Assembly (NCBI GenBank): GCA_030549775.1
Contig: CM060174.1
Location: 40,405,086 to 40,469,085 of the forward strand
From: Tamarix chinensis
Taxonomy: Eukaryota > Streptophyta > Magnoliopsida > Caryophyllales > Tamaricaceae
DNA: 64,000 bases
Direction: 5' to 3'
In this document: positions 1-12,699 of the stretch, one piece after another
How the letters are laid out: each line of letters starts with the position of its first letter
Numbering within the stretch: the stretch's first letter is position 1
Notes under the pieces: generated by a model
Database searches by the model: none
What the model saw: the letters and a program-made list of their open reading frames with translations, nothing else
What the model was told of the DNA's origin: nothing
Made by a program: the position numbers and the translations under genes

Positions 1-2038
1 GAAAATATATCACTCTGGTCCTGACTCACGTATTCTTCCACTATAAATCATAAGTATCTTTTCCATAGGTTATAAAGATATATTTTATTTCACAATGAGT
101 AGGGACCTCATTATTCTTAAACCAGTAGAACGGTCTAAAACTCTCGGTGACAACACACCCGACCCACTATTATTTCCAGTGGAACTGAGATTAAAAACAT
201 CATATCGGGACATAACACTCCCGATCCACTATTCTCCCTAGTGGAATGGGATACATATATATAGGTTTAGAAAAATAATCATCATGGCCCTACTCACCTA
301 CTCTTTCACTTTAAGTGATTAGTATCTTATTCATGATTGATTTACAGGCATAGGACTTAGTCAAACAGATATACGTATAATATAGGTCCAAATCCTTAAG
401 TTATGTCAAACCCTAATTACACTTCCTTTAGTGTTTATTCTCCTATGTTGGTTGTTCTACTCACATTATATTACGTCATCTCCCAAATCCCATCATTAGT
501 ATCATACCCAAAATGCACAACCTAATTCCCATGAGTTTGCTTTAATAATTTCATCTCGATACATTAATCACTGAAGTATCCAAGCCCAAATTGTATAGAA
601 CTTTCATAACACTTCACATAAAATTTTCATGATTTGTAATTCTAATAGATAACCTCTAAACCTTGAACATGGAGTCATGATATTAACACTTCAAGAGATC
701 ATGCCCCAAATTTACTATTAAACATGTAAGAATCTCAAATAAATATAGTCTTCTCATGAATTACTCAAGCTATTATTATTATAATTTAAACCTCCTAACA
801 CATAAATTACCAAAACTTCCTTAATATCCCATAATGACCAAGTTACCCTTTAAGCACAATTAAAACCTTTATTTTATAAAATCTTATACCTTCCACACAT
901 ATTATTTTTCCAAGTTCCTATTTATCATCACACCTCAAGAGAAACCTTAAGTCCATTTACCACAACTCATTCAACCTATATTTCATACCATACCATAGGT
1001 ATATTACCCCAAGTGTGATGTTATCATTATTCAACCCAGATTTCATATCATAAGATGTATTTTCATAAATATGATATTATCGTTACAAATCATAACATAA
1101 TGATATCTCTTACATATCTTATTTTCTTTCAACATAACATTAATATCATTACAAATTATCAATATCAACATATGTTACATAATTATAGCAACAATGTCAT
1201 GAAAAACACATACAAGCAAATATGATAAAAAATCTTAAACATCAAATGGTATCCTTACCAACTAGGACACTGGGCTCTAAGCACTCAAATCCTAGGATTC
1301 CTCCTCTAAAGCTATTGGAATACCACCTACGAAAAATAAAATTATGGTTAGCCTCAAAGAGTTAAAATGAAGGAGAAATCAAGGTAAAGAGGGTAATAAT
1401 AGGTATAACTATAGTCAAATGGGAGCTTGAGATGTGTGGATGTGTAGTGGAATGTGTGATGGAGCTATGGTTAAATTTTGGTGGTATTTGGTTGAGGTTT
1501 AGGGGTGAAAATAAGGATGCACAACCAAAGGAATGAGGTTACATAGCTGTGCGGCAAGTGGTGCAGCTTCCTGTCGAGAGAAAATAAGGTGTATGGCTAG
1601 GTGGTGTGAAATTTGCATGTCCATGCAGAAACAGGGCGAGAGGAAAAATTATGCCCGGTTAGATGGTTTAAGGGTTGCATAGCAGTGTAGGGGATTTAAG
1701 CGGTGCACAATCATACAGCAGGAAGTGCACTGACCGTGCACTCTGCGACACTGTAATAAAGGAGAGGAAGAAGAAGGGAAAAGAGGAGGTGGTCAGCGGC
1801 GATGGGGGAAGGTTGGGGCAATCTTGGTGGTCAATCCACCGGCCAAAGGTAGCGGGTGGTGGTTGAGGTGGTGCATGGTGGGGGAGATGGTGCCAAAAAT
1901 AGGGAAAGGAAGGAGAAGAAGTAGAAGAAGAAGAAAGGGAGAAAGAGGAAAGGAGAAGGAAGAGGGAGCTCGATAATGGCTCTTTAGTACAAATATTAGC
2001 AGAGTGAGGCAAAACCAAAGAGAAATAGGGAGAGTATG

Positions 2039-2079
<41 letters not shown>

Positions 2080-2085
2080 CATGTA
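1..2085 (-). mobile_element. Tekay-like LTR fragment, reverse orientation
   Basis: Read on the minus strand, this stretch follows the same order as the solo LTR at 32907-36917. The hairpin-unit region lies at 1-300, the segment before the splice-like 'ggtaaggat' at about 1248-1320, the block with decayed 'GCATGGCCGTGCA' motifs at 1530-1760, and the block matching 33640-33720 at 1960-2040. It is therefore a reversed, truncated LTR of the same family. The left edge lies outside the window; the right edge falls at a TA microsatellite. Open frames here come from the purine/pyrimidine-rich leader and are not judged to be genes. Confidence 0.75.
2044..2075. repeat. (TA)n microsatellite
   Basis: About 16 TA units at the end of the reversed LTR fragment. 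The equivalent place in the solo LTR (about 33616-33632) has only a short 'atatatatctatata', so the run probably expanded in place. Confidence 0.95.
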
Positions 2086-2456
2086 AATATTTATTTTTAT
2101 TTTCTTTGTTTGGTTGTTAGAAAAATTTTGTGAAAAATATAATTCTTGAAAAGTATTTTTGGTGTTTGGTTTATAGAAATAAAATTTTAAGGAAATTTTA
2201 TCATAATTATTTGAATACTCTTATATATTTAATTAACATTAAAATATTATATTGATACATGAAATTTCTAAAAAATTTATAAAAACTTCATAAAATCAAT
2301 ACTAATTCTAATTTTTTTTTTGTAGAAATATTCTAAAATATTACATGAATAATTTATAATAATTTCTAAAAAAATATAAAAAATAAAAATATTTCACATT
2401 CCTTTCAATTTAAAACAAGATACAACAAACATGAAAGGGAAAAAAATATAGCTTGT
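2086..2456. mobile_element. Possible MITE with decayed terminal inverted repeats
   Basis: The left end contains 'TTTGTTTGGTTGT' followed by 'GTGAAAAATAT'. The right end, read in reverse, contains 'TTTGTTGTATCTTG' followed by 'GTGAAATATT'. This pairing is typical of short AT-rich plant MITEs whose ends carry TTTGTTTGGTTG. The interior is AT-rich and non-coding. The match between ends is imperfect and I could not fix a target duplication, so the call is tentative. Confidence 0.4.
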
Positions 2457-3238
2457 TACTAGTGCACTTACTAATTCTATAAAATATTAAATAGAGATGG
2501 CAACATATTGGGTACTCAGTAATCTCTTGAAATTTTAAAAACCTATAATTTAATAAGTAACTTTTAATTGGGATAAGTTAGCTTTTAAATTTATTTAATT
2601 TAATTATTTTATGGATTTTTGAGTATATAGATTTGGATAGGAATATTTAATAAATTAAAATAATATTTATTATTTTATTATACTATTTTTATTCAAATAA
2701 TTTTTCAAACCAATATTTTACTAAAATTATCCTTTTTAAAAACATATATTTAATTATATTAAATTAAATTATTAAATAATTTTATTACCCAAAAATATTA
2801 TACTCTATTATTTTATAAATTAAACTATTATAATTTCCCCTATTTTTCCTTTTCATTTTTCCCTTTTCCTTTTCTTTCTCCTTTTTCCTCCTTTCTTTCT
2901 TTTTTCCTTTTTCTCCCCTTGGGCTTCTAGCACCCGACCTACCTCCCCCTCCCTGCGCCCTAGGCCATGGGCCCATTTCTTCCCCTCCCTCCTACACGAC
3001 TGGCCTCCTTTTCTTTTCCTTCCTCCCATGCGATCTATTTGGGTTGGCCCAAATTCTTTTTTTTACCTCGACCAGCCTGCTGCTCCCCCCTCCTCTCCCT
3101 TTCTACCTTCTTCCAGGTCACACCCTGACCTGTCTTCGATGCTCAACGCAGCACGCCCCTTAACGCCATGCCCGACCACCACACTACTACCATCGATGCA
3201 ACCCTCCCTCCCTCCCTCCCTCTCTCTCTCTCTCTCCC
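2457..3238. other. Non-coding AT-rich then pyrimidine-rich tract
   Basis: Positions 2457-2830 are very AT-rich with no credible ORF. From about 2833 the plus strand becomes almost pure C/T, ending in a CT microsatellite at about 3219-3238. A similar polypyrimidine leader lies in the solo LTR at 33130-33600, so this may be the leader part of another forward Tekay-like LTR. No gene is seen. Confidence 0.5.
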
Positions 3239-3840
3239 TATAACACCCCAAAATTTACTATTTTTTCTAAAACAGAAGTAATTAAATTAAAACCCGTGAA
3301 TTTTGGAGATGTTACCGCCACACTTAGTACCAAATCAGTTCTCTCTGACCATTCCAGTACCAAGTACTAAGTATGTGAATGTTATGTATACGCATCTCAT
3401 CATATATGTATACACCTTTGTATCATTTGTGGGCCCCCTACCTATTCAATGGGCAGTGTCCCTTGCAGGTTCATTTTCAACTGCTACTCAAGTGGGTAAC
3501 GGGAAAAAGAGTAAGGAAATTATTCAGACTTTTAGGGTTCCCTCTTTCTCTCTTACTTCCTGATTTAAATGTATTATTTGATCTTGTAACCACCATTGGT
3601 AGATTCTACTCTTATAAATGTTTATTTGTGCTACTCTGATTTTAAATATGGTTTGAAATTCTCGTAAATTGTATCTTATTCTTTGAGCCTTAGCACTTGG
3701 TACTAGAACGGTATGAGTGAACTGATCTAGTACTAAGTGTGGCGGTAATATCCCCGAAATTCACAGTTTGTTATTATACTTCCGCTAATCTTTTAAATCA
3801 AATAAAAAAAATTCAGTAGTGAAATTTGGGGGGTATTACA
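3239..3840. repeat. 602-bp fold-back element
   Basis: The arms at 3296-3371 and 3689-3764 are inverted copies of each other: about 76 bp with roughly eleven mismatches, sharing the exact block 'TTACCGCCACACTTAGTAC'. Outside the arms, both termini also match in reverse more weakly: 'TATAACACCCC' at the left and 'GGGGTATTACA' at the right. The right end resembles the 3' end of the Tekay-like LTR at 7300-7414, including 'AATATCCCC', 'AATTCAC' and 'TAGTAGTGAA'. The centre (about 317 bp) has no coding sequence. It could be an LTR-derived fold-back, or a short solo LTR of a family with long inverted termini. No clear target duplication was found. Confidence 0.7.
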
Positions 3841-3984
3841 TACTCCTTATTTGTTACCTAAACCTGATAAGAAAATCTATACCTATATCCATATCCAAAA
3901 CCTATTGGATTTCAGGTAAAATCTATCAAGTTTAAAATAAAATTCATTTAATGTTTGAATTATTATGGTGAAGGGTCAAAACCT

Positions 3985-4205
3985 TATTTTTATTATTATT
4001 ACGATTATCATTATTTTTATTATCATTATAATCCTTATTATTATTATTATTATTCATGCTATTATAAATATTTGAACCCTAATATTATTATTTACCATTT
4101 GAATATTATTATTATTAGTATTATTCTTAAAACTTTTATTATTATTTTTACTATTGTCATTATTATTATTATGATTATTATTATTATTATTATTATTATT
4201 ACTAG

Positions 4206-4243
<38 letters not shown>

Positions 4244-4442
4244 TTATCACTATCAATATTTTTATATTTGACCATATTATCACTAAGGTTACTATTATTA
4301 TGACTATTAGGACCTTTTCAAGTATTATTCTTAAGATTAGAACTATTGTTATTATTATTATTGTGTTGTTATTATTATTATTGCTACATCTATTATTATT
4401 ATTATTAGTAGTAATATTAAAGCTATTATCTTTAATAATATA
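3985..4442. repeat. Long imperfect ATT/ACT microsatellite
   Basis: Roughly 450 bp of trinucleotide repeat, mainly ATT, with an inner ACT run at about 4201-4242. It creates artificial open frames of Ile/Tyr or Asn/Ser runs on both strands. The region has no counterpart in the solo LTR, so it is a local expansion. Confidence 0.9.
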
Positions 4443-5096
4443 AATATGGCTATAAATGCTTTAACATGAGCCTATGTACCTCCTAAGACCTATTTTTACT
4501 AGTAATAATATAGTTAGCTACCTTAAGAATAAAAACCCTACTTTTACTTATAAATCTACTATTATTGATAGTAACCCTAATATTAGGCTATGATAAGGGT
4601 AAGGTAGTAAATAATAGTAATTTTGGTAAGAGGGAAGTTCACCCTTAGTTTTTCCATCTTAGAGGTGAATCAAGTTAAAACCCTAAAGAGGCATACGAAT
4701 GTGCTCCAAGACCGGTGTTGTTGTAGGTAAGGATGTAATTAAGGCCCTCTATGTTTGTGTTATGTGCCTTGTATGTCATATGTTATGTCATGTTGTGTAC
4801 TTTATGATTATTATGAATGTTTATTTGTAGCTTAGCTTGGAGTTGAGGTATGCATATGTAACTCCCCTATGGCATGTGTATTTTAATATATATGTTGTGC
4901 TGATGATGTTTTATGATGTGACCCTCTATGACATGTATGCTAGAATGTTTAATATATTGATGTGGGGTGAAAGGATGAAGCGGGAAAAAAGGGGAAATGA
5001 GTTAACAAAAGAGGTATGGGATTGACCTAATTATCTCATGATCTATGAGGGGGCAAATAAAAAGGGAATTATAAACAAAATAAAAATATGGGATGG

Positions 5097-5250
5097 AAGG
5101 AGTTGTATGGGAATTTATAGGGTTTGTATGGAATTAAAGGAGTTGTATGGGAATTTCTAGGGTTTGCATGGAATGAAAGGAGTTACATGGGAATTGCTAG
5201 GGTTTGCATAGAATAAAAGGAGTTGCATGGGAATTTTTAGGGCATGGGAT
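5097..5250. repeat. 40-bp tandem repeat, four copies
   Basis: The unit begins 'AGTTGTATGGGAATTTATAG' and recurs at 5101, 5141, 5181 and 5221, an exact 40-bp period. Each copy includes 'TAGGGTTTG' or a variant. It lies inside the Tekay-like LTR, in the interval where the solo LTR carries a different 42-bp tandem repeat. Confidence 0.9.
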
Positions 5251-5892
5251 GGATGGAGTCTGTATGGGGATGATCTTTACGTGAGAAAAGTTGTCTTAGG
5301 GTGTAAGTAAGGTAAGGGAAGACTTGTTGGGGTGATTCAAGTCCTTGGGGGGGGGGGATACTACATGGGTTGGTATAAGGGTGCCTAGGAGACCGAGCTA
5401 GGATTTGTGAAAGTAAAAATAGTTGAGGGTGAGTGGAATATGGGGTAAGAGTGGAAGAATATCATGTTTAGGGTGAGTATGGGTGTCATGGGAAAGAAAG
5501 GATGGCAAGTGAGAAATGGAGAGGTGACATATGGGAAAGAAAGGTGCTAGGGTTTGGAGTGGCTAATTAGGGTTTCCTGGTCACATGTGTATTTAGGGAG
5601 TAAAGTGAAATGATTGGGGTTGAATATAAGTGAGATGATGTGTTAGGTGATAAAGGGACTATGGTTGGGGGGGGGAGAGAAAGGATGGGCCACATAGGTC
5701 TAGTTAGGATTTCATGGGAACAACCTAGGGGAAGATAGTGAGTGGACTTGGATGGCATAATGTGGTGGGCCTTGATCCACATGCTTAAGAGTGGGCTTCC
5801 AATGTGAGTAAGTAAAGGATGTAGGGATGTGTAAGGCGGTGCAGGAGTCCCAAGATATGGGACGGGCCCTCTTGGGAGAATAAGAGTAGACG

Positions 5893-6278
5893 GTTGGTGA
5901 TAGGGCTGTTGACAAACCAAACCGGCTCGCGAGCTTTTTGGGCTCGGCTCGTTAACGGCTCGGCTCGGCTCGGTTCGCTTATTAAACAAGCTTAAAAATT
6001 TGGCTCGAGCTCGGCTCGATTATTAAACAAATCAAGCTTGAGCCTAATAAATTTAGGCTCGAGCTCGTTTAGAATGCAAAAGCTCGTGAGCTCGGCTCGT
6101 TTACTACCAAAGCTCGAGAGTCGGCTCGTTAAAAGTTCGGCTCGACTCGTTAAAAGCTCGGCTCGTTTATAAACAAACCAAGCTCAAGCTTTATTTTTAG
6201 GCTCGTTTAGTAAATGAGCCAAGCCCAAACCTACCCCGGCTCGGCTCGATTCGGTTCGTTAACAGCCCTAGTTGGTGA
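5893..6278. mobile_element. hAT-type MITE with 8-bp target duplication
   Basis: The element spans 5901-6270 (370 bp). It starts TAGGGCTGTTGAC and ends GTTAACAGCCCTA; the right end reversed reads TAGGGCTGTTAAC. It is flanked by perfect 8-bp direct repeats GTTGGTGA at 5893-5900 and 6271-6278, the target duplication length of the hAT superfamily. The interior is dominated by many copies of GCTCG in GGCTCG or AGCTCG form on the plus strand and has no coding capacity, so it needs a transposase from elsewhere. Elements with TAGGGCTGT termini and GCTCG-rich interiors are a widespread plant hAT-MITE type. Confidence 0.93.
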
Positions 6279-6329
6279 CATGCATGTCTAGGGTGAAAAA
6301 TTATCGAATAAGACATGAATAAGATACTA

Positions 6330-6730
6330 ACCATTTAAAGAGGAAGATTGTTGAGCCACGCCCAAACCGATCCATCGGCGAATAATAGTGGCCAGGACTT
6401 GGGGTGCCCTGGAGACCGATCCACTGGCAATAATAATGGTCAGGAGCATTCTACCCTATATGTTTTCGGTCCACTAGCTATAATAGTGGGGGATTATGTG
6501 CTCAACAAACCGAACATAAATATGATAAGACATGGGAAAGACATTAAGTACTTATAGTGAAACACCATAAGAGTCAAGGCCAGGCCGGTTCACCGGCGAA
6601 TAATAGTGGCCAGAAGCACTTTACCCTAGAGACCAATCCACCACCAATAATAGTGGTCAGAAATGTTATGCCCTTTATATTTTCGGTCCATCGGCTATAA
6701 TACTGGGGTTTCAGCACTCACATGGATTGA
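6330..6730 (+). repeat. Duplicated LTR block with paired hairpin units
   Basis: Two copies of a block (about 6340-6560 and 6575-6730) each hold units of the form CCA/CCAC, about a dozen bases containing AATAATA, then TGG, followed by a second short inverted repeat. In the first unit the second stem is CCAGG at 6392-6396 with CCTGG at 6408-6412. The same arrangement occurs at 35820-36330 and, reversed, at 1-300. Confidence 0.7.
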
Positions 6731-7414
6731 TAATAAGCATGGTGTGAAATGAGTATTGATTAGAGATTTAAAGAATAAGTTATATAGACTTTATTATTTG
6801 TATTGTTTGTATGTTGTTTATATGATCATGCTTGTGTTATATGCCTTTCTATGTTAGCCTTAGATGCATGGTTACCTTGCTCAATACGTAACGTACTAAC
6901 CACCCGTTTTATGGGTGCTACTCATTCCCACAAGCAGAAGACCCTTCTAAATTTATGCAGGTAGGAGATGTCATCTTCGATGTTTATAAGGCATTAGGTA
7001 GGGATGAGAGTTGAGCTTAAACTTGGCCTAGAGACTGAGAGCGACTTGGCTGGATTTCCTTTTATTATTCTTTTACCTTGTATCGGTTATTTTAATTTTT
7101 TTTATCATATTATACCTCTTACTCCTTTGGGGACTTTAATTAGGTACTCTTGGATTGTAAACTCTTTTATGCATACTCCGGTTTCCATATTATGAATGTT
7201 TTAGTGCTTTTATGAATTCTTGTTTTAAGTTTAACTAATGGTTGATGGTAATTCTTTTCTTTAACCTTGTGGTTTGTACCAGACTTGTTGGGGGTTGGGC
7301 TTGTACTGATCATAGCATTAATATCCCCAAAATTCACAATTTTATTTTCCTTTCTTCTTTTATATCTTTTAAAATAAATAAAATTTTTTAGTAGTGAATT
7401 TTAGGGGTGTTACA

Positions 7415-9706
7415 CTTAGTGGTTTTGGGAAAATGATTGAAGGGTGGTACCAAATGATGGCATTCTAGACCGTTTACTAGTTCACCTCACTTGAAAAATG
7501 TTTGGAGTTATCTTTAAGATGAAACTTCTTTTTATTATATTGAAATTTGGGATTAGGCTCTATAATGTTTTCTAAACATTTGTGTTCCCTTCGCTTATTA
7601 AGAGAACTAGGTTAACTAGAATTATTTTTTTTAACCTAAGTAGCAATTTCTACTTTCTTCCTTTGTATGTCTATATTCTCTATATAGTAGAAGATCTATA
7701 TCAATGTCTAATTTTATTGCCCATACCATCTTGTCTATTTCATTTAACGTGTTCTTAAATTTTTAAAGTGTCACCTTGAATATCCCCCACATACACCATT
7801 TTAGCATGGGAGAGGTTAACTTTTTTGCTTTCGAAAATCAACCCAATTTACTTGAATTAGAGCTAGAGTGTTAGTATTTTGAATTTAATTACACATTATC
7901 ATCTATTTACCATTATAGTTTTTTTCCTTACTAATGAACCATAAGCCTCTTTTTCTCTATTTTATCACAACCATAATGCCCACTTTCTTTTTCTTGTTCT
8001 CTTTTCCATCTCTATTTGCTTTCTTTTCCCTTCTTGCTCTCCACTTCTTACCGTCCTTCCATTTTTTTTTTCTTATTTCGCTCTTCAACAAGATTGAAAT
8101 AGATATAGGAAAATATAGAGGGCTTAAATCCTCCCCTACATAATTTTTGCTTCCCGTTCTTTTGTTTCTACATTATGATATTTTAAAGATTGCTAGTAAG
8201 TTTTAATATCCTTTTTTAAGGCATTTAATATTTGGATGTCTTAAGATAAGGCTATTCTATATTTTGTGTTATTTTTCAAAGTTTTACTTCATGTAAGTCA
8301 TTCTTCCCTTATGAAATCGGGTGATTGACCATGATGATTGGTGTTGGCCTTTTATTTTTGGATTGTGCAAACAAATAAGAAAGTAGCAGTGCTCATTGTG
8401 TAGCACGCATTGAGTTTCATTTATTTTTGGTAAAATGTGAATTGTATGCATGTCCCCTAATGGTTAATTAGAAACATAACATGAGAGAGTATTTGAGCAT
8501 GATAAATATTATTTTTGTAACTATCTGGTGATGTGTATGTGCTATGGTTAATGCAGGAGGCTTGCTTTTTATATGAAAATGTAGGTTCAGATTGCTTTTG
8601 CATAAGCTAATTGAATGATTTTCTTGTAAAATAAATTTACATAGTCATAGCCTGAACTAATTGACTAGTTCAACCAGAGTGATTGAGTAGTTTCTATAAT
8701 AGTTGATTGGTTATGCCAACCAATTATCTAGTTTTAGAATGTTATTAGGGTTCGGTAGTGCCAAACAAATGCACTGGTCCATAGGATTGATTGACCAATT
8801 TTAGTTGTTGTCAATGTAATGGTTTAGAACATGATATTGTGTCTTGATATAATTCTCTAATGTTAACATTTACTTATAGGCATGAGATAATTAACCCGTA
8901 TTTTGAATCAAATTAGCTATGTAATGATGATCTCACCACTAAGTACCCTTAATAGGAAATACTAAGTATTATTTATATATTTTGGCATACGACCCTTAAT
9001 GTGGTCTATAATTTGGATATTAAGGAATATTAATTACTTAAAAAGAAATAAATAATTTGATCTCATGTATCTCCAAGTCTTGAAGCAGCTAACAAAGGGG
9101 TAGAAAGCATTATATTCACTTTCATCAATAGTGTTTTTTTTTTACCTTTCCTACTCTAAGATACACCTATATGGATACTTAAGGGGCATCGACACTTAGG
9201 GGTTAGGATACCTAGTGGTGTACAAATTTTATTGATATGGCTAAGAGTGTTAGGAATAATATTTCTTTTGGTATGGTTAATCATTAACCACTATTTAAGG
9301 TAGTTCCATGATAGAGAAATAATGTGCTTGCTCAAGATTCTTATATGAATGTAGAGAATGTGGTCACCATTCGAAGGAGATACTAATTAAAATGAGCCTT
9401 ACAGGCATATTAAATGACCTTATAATATTTATATGTTTGATTTTGATATGGTTATATCATTTATATAAAACATTGTTTTCCTTCAAAATTATTTAACAAC
9501 TAACACATGATTTAATGTATGAGTGACTACATTATCTATACCATCTCTAAAAAAAAATAAATGGTTATAAAATATTATGATAAGAATCTGATGAATAATT
9601 AGTAAAACATGATGAAACATGATTTTCAACACTTTATGTAAAGCCTAATCATTCCACGAATCCATGTCTAAATTTTATTATAATGTTACCTACCATCTTA
9701 TGAATT
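7415..9706. other. Non-coding; decayed LTR-like sequence
   Basis: No gene is seen. At 8640-8830 there are several variants of TTGACTAGTTCAACC and TTGATTGGTT, as in the LTR at 28070-28190 and 29270-29560, with a similar 'GGTTAATGCAGG' context before them. Part of the stretch is probably an old LTR of that family and the host site for the Tat-like element that follows. Confidence 0.45.
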
Positions 9707-9711
9707 TATAG

Positions 9712-10094
9712 TTTTGTTGGTTATTTGTGAACTGAGAGGTTCTTACAGAATTAAGGAGGGCGACAAGTAACTTAAGAGTGTTGAGTACAAAATTTAGAGG
9801 AGAGAAGAGAGAGAGAAAAAGTGAGAGAGTTGTATTAAAAAAATCAATCCCCCCAACATGGGTACAAGACCTCATATATTTAAAGATAGAATAGGTTAGA
9901 AGGAAGAGGAGAAAATACTTAGTGCAAAAGCATAGCAAACTACCCCTTGTATTTTGTTAGAATTCATCTTAGGATGCAGTTGGTAAGTCAACTAGGAGAG
10001 ATGAGCATGTACATAGGATTTTTAGGAAGACCCTCATTCTGTAGGATGACATACCTTAGGTCTAGTAATATTAGTTTGAGAAATACTCATATCT
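9712..10094 (-). repeat. 3' LTR of the Tat-like element
   Basis: It aligns with 25447-25829 along its length; shared blocks include 'GAGAGAGAAAAAGTGAGAGA' and 'TAATATTAGTTTGAGAAATAC'-type sequence near the right end. The two copies differ at many positions, so insertion is old. Similarity stops abruptly at both ends. Confidence 0.8.
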
Positions 10095-12699
10095 TAGTCC
10101 CTTAAAAAATTCATCCATTGTGACCACTCAGTGATGTAGGGCCACTAAAATTCACTTACGTTTCCATAAACCATGTGCATTAGCTTCTTTAATCAAACAT
10201 ATAGATTAGGATTTGGTTATATTACAAATTGTGAGCACTATCTTAATGCAAAAGTACATCATGAAAGGCTTATGGTTAGCCTAACACATTTATATGCATG
10301 TGCAACATAATAAAAATAAATATAACATAAATTTACATATAAAATATGATCGGATAGTTATACACGAAGCTTAAAGAAAAAGCTACTGGGAAATTATGAT
10401 AAAGTTAAAAAGAAAAGACTATCAACAAGCATAAAGATGATTACAAAGAAAAGACATTTAGGCCCCATGCATATACACTATCAAGTATTAGAAATTCAAC
10501 TTCTATCTATGAAGTCCATTGACAGGTCATACCGAGGAGACAAAAAACTACACAAATCTCATCATTTATTATAAAATGAATATTTTAAATGTTAGTAAAA
10601 TTTAAAATGGTATGTAAATGTGTTTTATTGAATATGCCTTATTTTCCTTCTTACATGTGTTTAAAACAAAGGAGAAATCTTTAAATGAGAGCCACACCAT
10701 CTGTCAAATAGTTATAATAAAAGGAATAAGTTATTAAGTTATTAACAGCCATTAATTCTAATGCCACTATTTTGAATAAAAAAAAGGGTGTGGATTGAGG
10801 CATGATTTCACATTCTATCTTCTCTAAAGGTGAGATTACCAAGACAATTCTATTAGTAATGAATGAAAATTCAATATCTTGTAAGTCAAAAGTAAGGTAA
10901 ATCCAATATATATATATATATATATCCCAACTTACTATTTTTCATTTCATCTTCTACCATTACTATTCTTTATCTTCCTTTAGCTTCCACTCTATATCTT
11001 CAAACTTGAGACCGTCATACCTCCATTTTCATCCTAATTTAGGGTAATGTCCACACCAGTATCATATCAATACATATATATTATTGCATCCATCTTACTT
11101 TAGCCAAAATAAAGCTTATGATCTCATAGAAAGAAATTGTGCTTGTTGAGTGTGTGTCACCATCAAACCAACAACCAACATTTCCAATGATCCTAGCAGA
11201 TCCCCTAATCTTCCAAGGGATATTTCTCTCAATCATCTTGGTAATTTTTTTTTTCTATCTTCTAATCTTTAAATACATCTATTACACCTTTAATTTCTCC
11301 TTTTCCTTTTTTTGTCTTTGACGAACCCATCAGTAACAAACCCTTATGTCCCTTCACCTCTTTCTAATCCTCCCCCTTTTCTCAACATGTTTAATCCTTC
11401 CTAACTTGACTCAAACACTCTTATTTTGAGTAAAATTATTAAAGTTCAACTTCAGAAATTTTTTAGTGCAATAATATATTCCTTTTTCCATTTACTTTAA
11501 TTATACCATCCCCTTGAACATAGATAATAACCAGCCAGATATGTGCATAACCTTTTATGCTAAGGCACTTTATGTAGTAATCTATTTTTCTTTGCACTAT
11601 TTATAAGGGTATTCCTTCAATCCTATCTAATTAACCATACTCAATTTATTTCCAATGCTTGGAGAATTGTGACAGGCTTTTTTTTTTATCTTTCATTTAT
11701 TAGAAGTCAGACCAATGATAGATGTGATCAAGAATTGCTCTAAATTTATGAGTCATCCATCAGCCTAGGCTTCTCCTCTATTCAAATTAGAGGGAAAAAT
11801 AAGTTTATCAAAGAGTTTCAATACTTTTTTAAGAAGTAGAAGTAATAGTACTTTTTCACATTTATAGTTCTGAGTGAAATCTGTCAAGATGGGGTAAGCT
11901 TAACTTAGAGGTCTTAGAGACTCCACCCTTCTCTTTGGAGTTGGAAGACTATGTGGAAAAGTTTTGATAGCTTGGTCTAAGATAGGTGCATTGTAAATAA
12001 TAATAATAAAGTAGAAAATGATATCATTATCCTTAGAAAGATGGTATTAATTTATGACATTAATGAGAAATATAAATTCCTTTCATCATTTTCCTACATT
12101 CAATTATTTAACTTATTTATCAACATAAGGAATCATCCTTTCTAACATTTCATAGATTGTAATTCTTGGTAAACATAATAACAATATGCCACCAATAGTT
12201 TTTCCAAGGGCATAAAAGGCCCATTGTTTGTCCTCATAGTGGAGCATTTATTCCGAGGAAACCAAGTAAAATGCATATATTCCCATGATATATTATTACC
12301 ATGTTCATCCCTAATCATATTCTAATAACTCTAGTACCTTATTATACATTTAGGAAAGTGAAAAAGCCACTAAGCTTGGTCTTGAAAACTAAAAAGCAAA
12401 AAAAAAAGGTTAGTATACTAATAACTTTGCAAAGGCATTAACTATGAGACAAATCTTGAGCTTGTATTATCATAAAATAAAATAAAAACATTTAGTTCCC
12501 ATTTTGCCTACCTATGTGATTATAGCTTATTTATATTTCATTTATATTCATCAAGAGGAAGGCTTACCATGGTTATCCTAAAAATGTTAAGGGCTAAGAA
12601 GATTCTAAAATATTCGTCTAGTAAAGCCAATCCATTATCTACTCCACTCATTAATGACCTTAGGATGTCAACACCCATAAAATACAATATTTCTATTCC
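10095..12699. other. Non-coding interior of Tat-like element
   Basis: This is the 3' untranslated interior of the minus-strand element, between its antisense ORF remnant and 3' LTR. It is AT-rich with a short TA run at about 10906-10925. I see no supported ORF on either strand. Confidence 0.6.

Larger units (their letters stand above)
3841..7414 (+). mobile_element. 3' part of a Tekay-like LTR
   Basis: Landmarks occur in the same order as in the solo LTR at 32907-36917: a segment at 4650-4740 with 'ggtaaggat' (compare 34370-34440), hairpin units at 6340-6730 (compare 35860-36330), 'CTCAATACGTAACGTACTAA' near 6880 (compare 36470), and the terminus 'AGGGGTGTTACA' ending at 7414 (compare GGGGGTGTTATA). 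The sequence belongs to a related but distinct subfamily. It is interrupted by an ATT microsatellite and a hAT-type MITE. No tRNA-primer site follows 7414, so this is a 3' LTR or a solo LTR; the 5' end was not located. Confidence 0.65.

Noticed and set aside
1668..2078. 136-codon minus-strand ORF
   Set aside because: Composed of TA-microsatellite Tyr/Ile and Ser/Phe/Pro from a pyrimidine-rich LTR leader; no domain, and the LTR homology explains it.
3028..3243. 71-codon ORF with Ser/Leu runs
   Set aside because: CT-repeat artefact in an LTR-like leader.
3955..4443. 162-codon plus-strand ORF and minus-strand Asn/Ser ORFs
   Set aside because: Pure product of the ATT/ACT microsatellite.
5347..5357. 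G-run as possible quadruplex
   Set aside because: A single run of 11 G (and nine G near 5667) without the four spaced runs needed.
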